Shown one piece after another: positions 1 to 8,595 of a stretch of 64,000 bases of DNA. The notes beneath the pieces are model-generated. The model was not told the DNA's origin, did not search any database, and saw nothing but the letters and a program-made list of their open reading frames with translations. Location of the stretch: NCBI GenBank assembly GCA_026647215.1, contig JAPKHC010000007.1, positions 1-64,000 on the forward strand, written 5' to 3'. Within the stretch, counting starts at the first letter, position 1. Each line of letters opens with the position of its first letter. Source of the DNA: F1-120-MAGs118 sp013360535 (GTDB lineage Bacteria; Planctomycetota; UBA1135; GCA-002686595). The position numbers and the translations under genes are program-made.

Positions 1-2
1 GC

Positions 3-107
3 ACCTTCAAGACCTACGACAGCGTGCACCTGCTCACCGACGTCGCCGCCGGCACAGAATTCGCCGACGGCCTTCCCCTGAAAGCCCCCCAGAGCCACGT
101 CGCCTGA
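3..107 (+). CDS. C-terminal end of an unidentified protein (truncated by window edge)
   Basis: An open frame enters from the left edge and runs 34 codons to a TGA at 105-107, ending in PQSHVA. The tail holds segments such as DSVHLLTDVAAG and has no motif I recognise. Its third codon positions are G/C-rich like neighbouring genes, so it is probably a real gene end. No function can be assigned from so short a piece. It points towards the convergent radical SAM gene. Confidence 0.45.
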   Translation, partial: TFKTYDSVHLLTDVAAGTEFADGLPLKAPQSHVA

Positions 108-454
108 CTCGCGTTTCCACACCGATTGACAACAGCTCCGCTTTCACCCTCGGATTGCCGACGGCAGCGCCCTCGCAACCACATTCCTCTTGCTCGCGCT
201 TCCTTCCTCGCGCCGAACCTTCGACTTCGCGTCACGTCTCCGGCCACGCGCCGTCGCCCAACTCGGTTCTCCCTCCTTCATCCCTCCGCTCCCGTCCGCG
301 CTCTCCGGCGAACTCCGACCCCCTTCCACCCGCCGTTTCCTCTGGCCTCCGGTTTTCCTCCGCTTCCTCCGCCCTCCGTGTTCGCCGACTGCGCCGACGC
401 ACCGTCGCGAACCGAGCAGCGGAGCCCGGAGAAGTGACGAGCGGCTCGAATCAA
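108..454. other. Pyrimidine-rich intergenic stretch
   Basis: About 350 bases lie between the truncated gene and the terminator hairpin of the radical SAM gene. The plus strand from roughly 170 to 400 is strongly C/T-rich (many TCC, CTCC and TTCC runs). All three plus frames stay open only because of this composition. None of the resulting peptides looks like a protein, and I see no RNA gene or repeat here. Confidence 0.5.
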
Positions 455-490
455 GCGGGCCCGCGTGCTCGTGGGAGCACGCGGGCCCGC
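455..490 (-). terminator. Perfect 16-bp stem hairpin after the radical SAM gene
   Basis: GCGGGCCCGCGTGCTC (455-470) is followed by a 4-nt GTGG loop and its exact complement (475-490). It lies 25 nt downstream of the radical SAM stop at 516. There is no U-tract, as is common in GC-rich genomes. Termination is inferred from position and stem strength. Confidence 0.7.
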
Positions 491-515
491 AGAAGAAGCG
501 AGAGCAGGGGGCGAG

Positions 516-2045
516 CTAGTCGACCTTGACCTCGGGCACCTGCAGGGCGACCTTGTCGCGCTTCTCGCGCTCGAAGGCGTAGCTCCACTCGGACGAGCGC
601 ACGCGCGCCTGGTAGGTCTTGCGGCGGCGGCGGACCTCGAACCAGTCGGAGATCAGCTCGGGGTTGCGGATCATCGCCGAGAGCCGCTCGAGCTTGCGCA
701 GCAGGCGGTTCTTCAGGCTGCGCGTGGTCTTGGCGTGGATCTTGAGCAGGCGCTCGCGGTCGGCGTGCAGCTGCTGGAACGTGAAGACCGGGTGCTTGAA
801 GGACTCGGTGCCGTGCCAGTAGTGGAAGTCGACCTCGGCCATGTCCTTGAGCAGCATCGGCTTGAGCTGCTCGTAGATCTCGGTGCCGGGGATCGGCTGC
901 AGGATCGAGAGGTGGATCTGGTCGGGGCGCGTCTGCTCGACGATCCACTCCGTCATCCGGTGGTCCTTCTCCTGCTCCTGCGGGAAGCCGTACATCAGGA
1001 AGTACTTGAAGGTCATCCCGACTTCGCGGTTGAGCTTGGCCGCCGCGAGGATCTTCTCGGTCGTCAGGCCCTTCTTGACCGACACGAGCACGTCCGGCGA
1101 GCCGGACTCGAGCCCGTAGTAGATCTTCACGCAGCCCGCCTTCTTCATCCAGCGCAGCAGCTCGAAGTCCATCGTGTCCAGGCGCGACTCGCAGCTCCAC
1201 TCGAAGAAGAGACCGCGGCGGATGATCTCCTCGCAGATCGCCTTGACGCGCTTCTTCTGGATCGTGAAGAGGTCGTCGAAGAACATGAACTGCGGCGGGT
1301 TGTACGTCTTGAGCAGGTGCTCGATCAGGTCGACGACCTTGGTCGGGCTCATCGCGCGGTACTGGCGCGGCGTCATCTCCGCGTCGCAGAACGTGCAGGC
1401 GTACGGGCAACCGCGCGAGGTGATCAGGTTCACCGACGGGTTGATCATCAGCCGAAGGAACTTCGGCATGTCGTACAGGTGGTAGGCCGGGTACGGCACG
1501 TCGTCCATCTTCTTGATGAGCGGACGGCGCGGGTTGCGCACGAGCTGGCCGTCGTCGCCGACGTAGGTCATCCCGAGGATCTCGGGCCACTTCGAGCGAT
1601 CCTTGTAGCTCTCGAGGATCTCCGGCAGCGTCAGGTCACCTTCGCCCTGCACGCAGATGTCGGCGGCGCCGGCCCCGAGGAAGAACTCGGGGTTCGTCGT
1701 CGGGTGCGGGCCGCCCATGATCACGAAGCGACCGATTTCGGTCTTGGCGATCAGGCCGAGCTCGCGCGCACGGCGCGCGTTGGGTGTCAGCGTCGAGATG
1801 CCGACGACGTCGGCCCACTCCATCGCGGCACGGAGCGTGTCCATGTCCTCGATCGAATCGTCGTAGATCTTCACCTCGTAGCCGCGCTCGAGCAGCCCGG
1901 CGGCGAGGATCGCGATGCCCAAGGGCGGGATGATCTCGTCGCGGGCACCGTTGCCCGTGGCGACGCCATCCTGGGCGAACAGAGCGGCGGCCTGTTCCCG
2001 GAGGGCTTGGCTCTTGGCGTAGATCAGGGCGACTTTCGGCTGCAT
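516..2045 (-). CDS. B12-binding-type radical SAM protein
   Basis: A 509-aa protein. The N-terminal ~150 residues match a B12-binding-like fold (PPLGIAILAAGLLERGYEV, then IMGGPHPTT and CVQGEGD), as in BchE/HpnJ-type proteins. The classic DxHxxG motif of base-off cobalamin binding is absent, as is usual in this group. The radical SAM core carries CPYACTFC near residues 213-220, the three-Cys motif that binds the SAM [4Fe-4S] cluster. A basic C-terminal tail follows. Such enzymes do methylation, cyclisation or rearrangement chemistry; the substrate cannot be read here. It starts with ATG at 2045 and stands alone, divergent from xseB, with its own terminator. Confidence 0.85.
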   Translation of the reverse strand: MQPKVALIYAKSQALREQAAALFAQDGVATGNGARDEIIPPLGIAILAAGLLERGYEVKIYDDSIEDMDTLRAAMEWADVVGISTLTPNARRARELGLIAKTEIGRFVIMGGPHPTTNPEFFLGAGAADICVQGEGDLTLPEILESYKDRSKWPEILGMTYVGDDGQLVRNPRRPLIKKMDDVPYPAYHLYDMPKFLRLMINPSVNLITSRGCPYACTFCDAEMTPRQYRAMSPTKVVDLIEHLLKTYNPPQFMFFDDLFTIQKKRVKAICEEIIRRGLFFEWSCESRLDTMDFELLRWMKKAGCVKIYYGLESGSPDVLVSVKKGLTTEKILAAAKLNREVGMTFKYFLMYGFPQEQEKDHRMTEWIVEQTRPDQIHLSILQPIPGTEIYEQLKPMLLKDMAEVDFHYWHGTESFKHPVFTFQQLHADRERLLKIHAKTTRSLKNRLLRKLERLSAMIRNPELISDWFEVRRRRKTYQARVRSSEWSYAFEREKRDKVALQVPEVKVD

Positions 2046-2288
2046 GCGGGACGCCTCGGCGGCGGGAAGGTCTCTGGGAGCGGGTCAGGAGGTGCGGCGT
2101 CGGCGGGCGACGGAGCGTCAGGGCGGCTGCGGCTGCTCCCCGGCCAGAGCCTACCCCCCTCGTGCAGACGAGGCGGGGTTCTGGAGCAGGAAGTGCCGAA
2201 ACTGTGGTCAAAGACTACCGCGAACGTGAGATTGGGCAAGCGCGGGGGGGATTGGGCTCCATCAAGCCTTGGTAGACTCCGGCCCGCC

Positions 2289-2558
2289 ATGACGCCCAAG
2301 AGCCCCAAGAACCCCGCGGAAGGGGCGGCCGGAGCGGGCCCCCAGAGCTTCGACGAGCGCCTCGCCCGGCTGGAACAGATCGTGGCCGAGCTCGAGCAGG
2401 GCAGGGTCGGCCTCGAGGACGCCATCGCGCGCTACCAGGAGGGCACCGAGCTCGTCCGCGGCTGCCGGGAACTGCTCGATCACTTCCAAAAGCGCGTCGA
2501 GGAGCTGACCGAGGCCGGTTCGAAGCCCTACGCGGGCGACCCCGACGCCGGGGCCTGA
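2289..2558 (+). CDS. xseB: Exodeoxyribonuclease VII small subunit
   Basis: An 89-aa protein. Its core FDERLARLEQIVAELEQG, followed by GLEDAIARYQEGTELV and a helical tail, is the signature of XseB, the small subunit that wraps XseA to make the single-strand exonuclease VII. A Pro/Gly-rich N-terminal leader of about 20 residues precedes the core. The ATG at 2289 was chosen because the family core starts shortly after it; the longer open frame upstream is compositional. It is the first gene of xseB-ispA-dxs, a widespread arrangement, and its stop lies 2 nt before the ispA start. No xseA is in the window. Confidence 0.93.
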   Translation: MTPKSPKNPAEGAAGAGPQSFDERLARLEQIVAELEQGRVGLEDAIARYQEGTELVRGCRELLDHFQKRVEELTEAGSKPYAGDPDAGA

Positions 2559-2560
2559 GC

Positions 2561-3445
2561 GTGGACGCGCCCTCGATCGAGGTCTGGCTCTCCGACACCC
2601 AAGGGTGGATCGAGGGCGAGCTGGCAAGCCGCCTGAGGCGCACCCACGGCGTGCCGCCGGTGCTCGCCGAGGCGCTGGAATACGCGGTCCTGGGCGGCGG
2701 CAAGCGTTTCCGCGCGGCGCTGGTGCGCCTCGTGGCGCGCTGGCATGGCGCGAGTGACGCGGAATGCGCTGCGGCGGCCTGCGCGGTCGAACTGATCCAC
2801 GCCTACAGCCTCGTGCACGACGACCTGCCGTGCATGGACGACGACGACTGGCGCCGCGGGCGGCCGAGTTGCCACGTCAAGTTCGGCGAGGCCAACGCGC
2901 TGCTCGCGGGCGACGCGCTGCTCACCAAGGCCTTCGAGGTGCTCGCGGAGAGCGAAACCGCGCGCAATGCGGCCGCAGTCGTGGCCTTGGCGCGCGCCGC
3001 GGGCGACGCGGGCATGGTCGGCGGGCAGGTGCTCGACCTCGGGCTCTCGGGCCACTCGGCGCAGCGCGGCGACGTCGAGCGCATGCACGCGCTCAAGACC
3101 GGCGCCCTGATCGCCGTTTCCGCCGAGCTCGGGGCCATCGTCGCGGGCGCGGAGCCGGCACGGCGCGCCGAGGCGGTCGAGTGGGGGCGTTCCTTGGGAC
3201 GCTGTTTCCAGGCCGTCGACGACCTGCTCGACGTCACGGCCGACAAGGCCGCGCTCGGCAAGACCCCCGGAAAGGACGCGGCGCAGGACAAGCCGACGCT
3301 CGTGGCCGTGCTCGGGCTGGAGGCGACGCGCCGGTATGCCGAGGAGGAGGCCGAACGGGCCCGCACGCTCGCCCGCCGCTGGGGCGGCCCGTTCGGGTCC
3401 ACCGGGCTCCAGATGGTCGATTTCCTGCTCCACAGGCGCTCCTGA
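2561..3445 (+). CDS. ispA: Polyprenyl (farnesyl/geranylgeranyl) diphosphate synthase
   Basis: A 294-aa trans-isoprenyl diphosphate synthase that condenses IPP with allylic diphosphates. The first aspartate-rich motif is DDLPCMDDDDWRRG and the second is DDLLDVTAD. GGGKRFRAALV and the GDALLTKAF region are also typical. The DDxxxxD spacing of the first motif is that of bacterial FPP/GGPP synthases; chain length cannot be fixed by eye. It starts with GTG at 2561, 2 nt after the xseB stop. Together with dxs downstream it forms an isoprenoid-precursor operon. Confidence 0.93.
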   Translation: MDAPSIEVWLSDTQGWIEGELASRLRRTHGVPPVLAEALEYAVLGGGKRFRAALVRLVARWHGASDAECAAAACAVELIHAYSLVHDDLPCMDDDDWRRGRPSCHVKFGEANALLAGDALLTKAFEVLAESETARNAAAVVALARAAGDAGMVGGQVLDLGLSGHSAQRGDVERMHALKTGALIAVSAELGAIVAGAEPARRAEAVEWGRSLGRCFQAVDDLLDVTADKAALGKTPGKDAAQDKPTLVAVLGLEATRRYAEEEAERARTLARRWGGPFGSTGLQMVDFLLHRRS

Positions 3446-3535
3446 ACGCCCTCCCCCGGCGCCCGCGCATCCGCTCGGCGGTTGCAAAGCCCCGCGATTC
3501 CGCCAAGGATGACTCATCCCTCCGGGCCCTCACCG

Positions 3536-3629
3536 ATGCCCCACAGCCCTGATCCCGCCCAATCCGCCGGCCCTGCGCTGCCGGAGCCTCCGTTGCTCGA
3601 GCGCATCTCGAGCCCGGCCGCTCGAGTCC
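3536..3629 (+). pseudogene. dxs: Out-of-frame N-terminal segment of dxs
   Basis: From ATG 3536 this frame encodes a 20-residue leader followed by LLERISSPA, which is the conserved N-terminus of DXS. From about 3620 the conserved continuation LESLPQVCAEVREFL is in the next frame. By comparison with E. coli DXS (recalled), about six residues between SPA and LESLPQ are missing. That fits a 17-bp deletion, which shifts the frame. Either the gene is truly mutated and translation restarts downstream, or this is a sequence error. Confidence 0.6.
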
Positions 3630-5507
3630 TTGCCTCAGGTGTGCGCCGAGGTGCGCGAGTTCCTGCTGCAGTCCGTGCAGCGCACCGGCGGCCACCTCGG
3701 CAGCAACCTCGGTGTGGTCGAGCTCACGACCGCGCTGCACTACGTGTTCGACCTCTCGCGCGACCGCTGCGTGTGGGACGTCAGCCACCAGTGCTACCCG
3801 CACAAGATCTTCACCGGCCGGCGTGAGCGCTTCGAGAAGCTGCGCATGACCGACGGCCTGTGCGGCTTCACGCATCCCGACGAGAGTCCCTACGACCTGT
3901 TCCACACCGGCCACGCGGGCACGAGCATCAGCCTCGCGCTCGGGCTCGCGCGTGGCGTCGCCCACGAGACTCCGCAGCCGCATTCGATCGCCGTGATCGG
4001 TGATGCGAGTCTCGGTGCAGGCGTTTCGTTCGAGGCGCTCAACTACGCGGGCGCGAGCGGCCAGCGTGTGCTCGTGATCCTCAACGACAACGAGTGGTCG
4101 ATCTCGAAGTCGGTCGGTTCGATGGCGCGTTACCTGTCGCGCATCCGCAGTGCGAAGGTCGTGCAGCGCGCGAACCAGGAGATCCACAAGCTGCTCGCGG
4201 CGATTCCCGTGATCGGCGAGAAGGTCGACCGCACGCTCGAGGACATGGCCGAGGTGATGCGCCACGCGATGGTGCCCGGTCACGTGTTCGAGGAGCTCGG
4301 TGTCACGTACGTCGGGCCGATCGACGGCCACGACGTGAAGTACCTGGTCGAGAACCTGCAGCGCGTGCGCGAGCTCGAGGGCACCGTGCTGCTGCACGTG
4401 CTCACCGAAAAGGGCAAGGGCCACCCGAGCGCGCCGACGCATCCCGAGCGCGTGCACGGCGTCAAGGGCACCGGGCCGGCGCCGAAGACCGCCGGTGCGG
4501 AGTCGTCGAAGCTGCCGGGGCCGACGGAAGTGCGGCCCGCGGGGCCGGCGTACACGAAGGCCTTTGCCGACGCGTTGACCAAGCTCGCGGACCGCGACGT
4601 GCGGGTGCACGCGCTCACCGCCGGCATGCCCTCGGGCACCGGACTCGAGGGTTTCGCCGAGCGTTTCCCGGCGCGTTTTCACGACACGGGCATCACCGAG
4701 CAGCACAACGTCGCGATGGCGGCCGGCATGGCGAAGGCCGGGCTGCGGCCGTTCGTCGCGATCTACTCGACGTTCCTGCAGCGCGCCTACGACCAGGTGT
4801 TCCAGGAAGTCGCGCTCCAGAATCTGCCCGTGACGCTGTGCCTCGATCGCGGCGGGCTCGTGGGTCAGGACGGGCCGACGCACAACGGCGTGTTCGACCT
4901 CGCGTACCTGCGCACGCTGCCCAACTTCACGATCCTCGCTCCGCGCGATGCGACCGACATGCGCCGCATGCTCGAGTTCGCGCTCAACGCGCCGGGTCCG
5001 GTCGCGATCCGCTATCCGCGCGACAACTGCCCCGGTGTCGAGCGCATCCACGCCAACGAACGCACCGCAATGCTGCCGGGCAAGGCCGAAGTGCTCGTCG
5101 AGGCGCCGGCGGGCGAGCGCAGCGTCGCGATCTGGGCTTACGGCGCGCTGGTGAACCAGGCGCTGGAGGCCGTGGAACGGCTCGCGCGCCGCGGGATCTC
5201 GGTGACGCTGGTCGACGCGCGCTTCGCGAAGCCGCTCGACGAGGAGTTGCTCTCGCAGCACGCGCTCGCCTACCGCTACATCGTGACGGTCGAGGAGCAC
5301 CAGCGGGCGGGCGGCTTCGGTTCGGCCGTGCTCGAGAGCCTGTCGCGCCTGCCGAACGCGCGCGCGCAGGGGCGCCTGCTTGGCATTCCCGACCGTTACA
5401 TCGAGCACTGCACCACGCGCGAGGAACAGCTCGGGGCCTGCGGCCTCGACGCCGACGGCATCGAACGCGCCGTGCTCAACCTCGCGGCCGCCACGCGCGT
5501 CAGCTAG
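3630..5507 (+). CDS. dxs: 1-deoxy-D-xylulose-5-phosphate synthase (N-terminus frameshifted)
   Basis: A 625-aa frame of the thiamine-diphosphate enzyme that makes DXP from pyruvate and glyceraldehyde-3-phosphate, the first step of the MEP isoprenoid pathway. Visible are GGHLGSNLGVVELT (active-site His), the ThDP/Mg motif GDASLGAG with LNDNEWSIS, the transketolase-like pyrimidine-binding domain with TGITEQHNVAMAAGMAK (conserved Glu), and a C-terminal transketolase domain. The first in-frame start is TTG 3630. The family N-terminus (LLERISSPA) lies just upstream in another frame. All catalytic parts are retained, so an internally started enzyme might still work. It is third in xseB-ispA-dxs-nadK. 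Confidence 0.9.
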   Translation: MPQVCAEVREFLLQSVQRTGGHLGSNLGVVELTTALHYVFDLSRDRCVWDVSHQCYPHKIFTGRRERFEKLRMTDGLCGFTHPDESPYDLFHTGHAGTSISLALGLARGVAHETPQPHSIAVIGDASLGAGVSFEALNYAGASGQRVLVILNDNEWSISKSVGSMARYLSRIRSAKVVQRANQEIHKLLAAIPVIGEKVDRTLEDMAEVMRHAMVPGHVFEELGVTYVGPIDGHDVKYLVENLQRVRELEGTVLLHVLTEKGKGHPSAPTHPERVHGVKGTGPAPKTAGAESSKLPGPTEVRPAGPAYTKAFADALTKLADRDVRVHALTAGMPSGTGLEGFAERFPARFHDTGITEQHNVAMAAGMAKAGLRPFVAIYSTFLQRAYDQVFQEVALQNLPVTLCLDRGGLVGQDGPTHNGVFDLAYLRTLPNFTILAPRDATDMRRMLEFALNAPGPVAIRYPRDNCPGVERIHANERTAMLPGKAEVLVEAPAGERSVAIWAYGALVNQALEAVERLARRGISVTLVDARFAKPLDEELLSQHALAYRYIVTVEEHQRAGGFGSAVLESLSRLPNARAQGRLLGIPDRYIEHCTTREEQLGACGLDADGIERAVLNLAAATRVS

Positions 5508-5516
5508 GGTCGAAGC

Positions 5517-6461
5517 GTGACCCCGCAGCGCCACGGAACCAGGCCCAAGCTCGCCGCACCGGGCAAGGGTGAGGTGCACTCGGTCCTGATCGCCGCGGAT
5601 CCGGACAAGGCGGGCGTGCGCGAGCTCCTCGCGGAGCTGGTGCCGTGGCTGAGGCAGCGGGTCGACAAGGTCGAGACCGCCGAGGACGTGCGTGCGCTCG
5701 TCGAGCGGCGCTCGGCGCTCTCGCGCAAGGCGTCCCTGCACGACCTGCCCGACCTGATGATCGTGCTCGGCGGCGACGGCGCGATCCTCGGCGCCGTGCG
5801 AGCGTTCTCCGCGACTCCGGTGCCGACGCTCGGCATCAACTTCGGCCGCGTCGGCTTCCTCGCGTCGACGCCGGTGAGCCACTGGCGCGATGCGTTGGAT
5901 GGCGTGCTCGCGGGCGAAGGCGTGCTCGAGCCGCGCCTGCGTCTGGTCGCGCACCTCGAAGCGAGCAGCGGCGGCGAATCCGATGGCGTCGAGGCCATCG
6001 CGCTCAACGAGATCCTCGTCGCGCGCGGCACCGCGCCGGGAATGCTCGCGCTCGGGCTCTCGGTCGGCGGCGAATTCGTCGCCGATTACCGCGCGGACGG
6101 CCTGATCGTCGCGACGCCCTCGGGCTCGACGGCGCACTCGCTCTCGGCGGGCGGGCCGATCCTGTTCCCGTCGATGCTCGCGATGGTCGTGACGCCGATC
6201 TGCCCGCAGGGGCTGTCGTACCGCCCGATCGTGCTGCACCCCGACAGCGCGGTCGAGATCCTCGTCAAGGAGAGCTCCGGCGACACGCTGCTCGTGCTCG
6301 ACGGCCAGGCCTTCCACCCGATGCGCGTGGGGCAGGTCGTGCGCATCGAGCGCCACACGGTGGCCTATCCGCTGCTCGCGTGGTCGAAGCTCGATCCCTA
6401 CCGGCGCCTGCGCGATCGGCTGGGCTGGAACGAGACGCGCTACCGCGCGCTCGAGACCTGA
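5517..6461 (+). CDS. nadK: NAD kinase
   Basis: A 314-aa ATP-dependent NAD kinase that makes NADP. It has the GGDG motif in MIVLGGDGAILGAVR, then GINFGRVGFLAS, the conserved LNEILVARG strand, and ADGLIVATPSGSTAHSLSAG, the typical substrate-binding and conserved-Gly region. The length is normal. The GTG start at 5517 is 9 nt after the dxs stop, so it is probably co-transcribed, which makes sense because the MEP pathway uses NADPH. Its TGA (6459-6461) abuts the convergent lolD stop as TGATCA, with no intergenic base. Confidence 0.92.
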   Translation: MTPQRHGTRPKLAAPGKGEVHSVLIAADPDKAGVRELLAELVPWLRQRVDKVETAEDVRALVERRSALSRKASLHDLPDLMIVLGGDGAILGAVRAFSATPVPTLGINFGRVGFLASTPVSHWRDALDGVLAGEGVLEPRLRLVAHLEASSGGESDGVEAIALNEILVARGTAPGMLALGLSVGGEFVADYRADGLIVATPSGSTAHSLSAGGPILFPSMLAMVVTPICPQGLSYRPIVLHPDSAVEILVKESSGDTLLVLDGQAFHPMRVGQVVRIERHTVAYPLLAWSKLDPYRRLRDRLGWNETRYRALET

Positions 6462-7196
6462 TCAGCGCGCGATCGCCGTGGGCTCGAGCTTGCCGCCGAC
6501 GATGCGGCCGGCTTCCATGCGCAGCACACGGCCGCAGCGCTCCGCGAGACGTTCGTCGTGCGTGACGAGCAGCAGCGAGAGCGACCGTTCCGCTTGCGCG
6601 CGGAACAGCAGCTCGAGCACCTTCTCGCCCGTGTCGCGGTCGAGGTTGCCTGTCGGCTCGTCGGCGATGAGCAACGGCGGATCGAGGAACAACGCGCGCG
6701 CGAGCGCGACACGCTGGCGTTCTCCGCCGGAAAGCTGCGTCGGGCGGTGCTTCATGCGCTCGGAGAGGCCGAAGCTCGCGAGCAGGTCGCGCGCCTTCTT
6801 CAGGTGCGCGGCTTTCGAGCGGCGGAACTCCGAGCTCGACTGCGCGATCATCGCCGGCAGCATCACGTTCTCGACCGCGTCGAGCTCCGCGACCAGGTGA
6901 TAGAACTGGAACACGAAGCCCAGGTGGCGGTTGCGCAGCGCGGCGCGCTCGAGCGTCGTGAGCGACCACGCGTCGCGCCCATCGACGTCGACCGTGCCTT
7001 CGGTGGGGCGCTCGAGCAGGCCGAGCACGTGCAGGAGCGTCGACTTGCCGGCGCCGGACGGTCCCATCAGCGCGAGCCGCTCGCCCGCGACGAGGTCGAG
7101 GTCGACGCCGTGCAGGATCTCGAGCTCGGTGTCGCCGGTCTTGAAGACCTTGCGGATGCCGCGTGCCTTCAGCACGACGTTGGGAGCGCTAGTCAT
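6462..7196 (-). CDS. lolD: Lipoprotein-release-type ABC transporter ATPase
   Basis: A 244-aa ATPase with Walker A GPSGAGKST, the Q-loop region FVFQFYHLV, signature LSGGERQRVALARAL, Walker B LLIADEPTGNLD and the switch His in LLVTHDERLAE. The TGDTELEILHGVDL opening is typical of the LolD/MacB subfamily. The ATG at 7196 overlaps the permease stop by 8 nt and is preferred over a longer open frame that runs inside the permease gene. With the permease upstream it forms an ABC exporter, probably releasing lipoproteins from the inner membrane. Lipoproteins are abundant in this window. Confidence 0.9.
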   Translation of the reverse strand: MTSAPNVVLKARGIRKVFKTGDTELEILHGVDLDLVAGERLALMGPSGAGKSTLLHVLGLLERPTEGTVDVDGRDAWSLTTLERAALRNRHLGFVFQFYHLVAELDAVENVMLPAMIAQSSSEFRRSKAAHLKKARDLLASFGLSERMKHRPTQLSGGERQRVALARALFLDPPLLIADEPTGNLDRDTGEKVLELLFRAQAERSLSLLLVTHDERLAERCGRVLRMEAGRIVGGKLEPTAIAR

Positions 7197-8592
7197 TGCG
7201 CAAGGCCTCCACAGGATCCAGTCGCGCGGCGCGCCAGGCCGGAATGGCCGCAAAAACCAGCGTGCAGACGAAGGCGCCGAGCACGATCAGTCCGACGGCG
7301 AGCGGCGTGACGACGCTGGGGATCGAGTCGAACAGGTACACGTCGCGGTTGAAGATCTGCACCCCGAACGTCTCCGACAGCCAGCGTTCGAAGGGATCGA
7401 TCTTGATCGCCATCCACGTGCCGATCACGGCGCCGGAGATCGCGCCGATCAGCGCGTCCCAGAAGCCGATCAGCAGGAACAGCGCGAGCACGCCGTTGGG
7501 CGTCGCTCCCAGCGCCGTGAGGATTCCGATGTCGCGACGCTTCTCGGTCACCATCATCGAGAGGATCGCGAAGATCGTGAAGCCCGCGACGACGAGGATC
7601 AACGAGAGCATGATGCCCATCAGCACTCGCTCGTTCTCGATCGCGCCCAGCAGCGTGCCGCGGAACTCTTCCCAGGTGCGCAGCGAACACGACTCGTCGA
7701 TCAAACCGGCCTTGTAGAGGCTTGCGCCGAGTTCCTCGCGCACGAGCTCCGCCTCGCCGGCGTAGTCCTTGAGCTTGACGAGCACCTCGCTGAACAGGAT
7801 CGCGTCGGAGGGCACCGGATCGTCCTCGCTGGCGCCCGCGAGGAAGCGCGCGAGCTGCTCGCGATCGATGTACACGCGCTCGAGGTCGAGTTCGTTCTCG
7901 CCGGAACGAAACGTGCCGGCGACGACAAACTCGCGCTTCTTCGCCGACCAGCCGGTGTCCGACGTCGAGTCGGGCACGGCCGTCATCAGCGTGATGAACG
8001 AGCCGCGCCGCAGTTGGTGGTAGGCCATCACCTTCTCGCCGACGACGACGCTCGCACGCGGGCGCCCGACGCTGGCGTCGTACTCCGGCGGTGCGGCAAA
8101 GGGGTTGGCGAGGTCGGCGACACGCACACGCGGGCTTTCGATCTTGCCGTCCTTGTCGCGGCCGGCGCGGTCGAGCGACTCGAGAAACTCGGTCGAGCTC
8201 TGCTCCTCGATCGCATCGACCCCCGTGAGCTTGATTCCGGCAATCTCGCCGAACTGGCTGTCCGTCAGGATGCCGATGCTCCGTGCGTCCTGGCGCGTGA
8301 GGATGCACATCCATCCGAGGTGCGCGCTCGCGCCTTCGACGCGCGGGTCGGCGCGGATCGCCGCGAGGATCGGACCGGGGTCACTCGGTCGGCGCGCGCC
8401 TTCGCTCGGCGGCACCTTGAGGATCAAGTCCGACAGGCTGCCGCGCGCCGAACGCCGGGTTTCCTCGAGGAAACCGGTCATGATCGACAGGATCAGGATC
8501 AACGCGCCGACGGCGAGGAAGATGCCGAACACGCCGATCAGGTTCGTGCGGCGACGGCGCAGGAAACGCCACGAGAGGAAGACGCGGTACAC
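7189..8592 (-). CDS. lolC: LolC/LolE-type ABC transporter permease
   Basis: A 467-aa inner-membrane protein. One N-terminal membrane helix (IGVFGIFLAVGALILILSIM) is followed by a large periplasmic MacB-like domain of about 250 residues and three C-terminal helices. The FtsX-family signature is MVTEKRRDIGILTALGATP near residue 350. This is the LolC/E topology. Only one permease gene is present, so it may act as a homodimer with the ATPase. It starts with GTG at 8592, 3 nt after the lysS stop, and overlaps lolD by 8 nt, giving a lysS-lolC-lolD operon. Confidence 0.88.
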   Translation of the reverse strand: MYRVFLSWRFLRRRRTNLIGVFGIFLAVGALILILSIMTGFLEETRRSARGSLSDLILKVPPSEGARRPSDPGPILAAIRADPRVEGASAHLGWMCILTRQDARSIGILTDSQFGEIAGIKLTGVDAIEEQSSTEFLESLDRAGRDKDGKIESPRVRVADLANPFAAPPEYDASVGRPRASVVVGEKVMAYHQLRRGSFITLMTAVPDSTSDTGWSAKKREFVVAGTFRSGENELDLERVYIDREQLARFLAGASEDDPVPSDAILFSEVLVKLKDYAGEAELVREELGASLYKAGLIDESCSLRTWEEFRGTLLGAIENERVLMGIMLSLILVVAGFTIFAILSMMVTEKRRDIGILTALGATPNGVLALFLLIGFWDALIGAISGAVIGTWMAIKIDPFERWLSETFGVQIFNRDVYLFDSIPSVVTPLAVGLIVLGAFVCTLVFAAIPAWRAARLDPVEALRND

Positions 8593-8595
8593 GAG

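Noticed and set aside
3234..6356. A 1040-codon antisense open frame across dxs and nadK
   Set aside because: It is Arg/His-rich shadow coding caused by GC-rich third positions; the plus-strand genes have clear family motifs.
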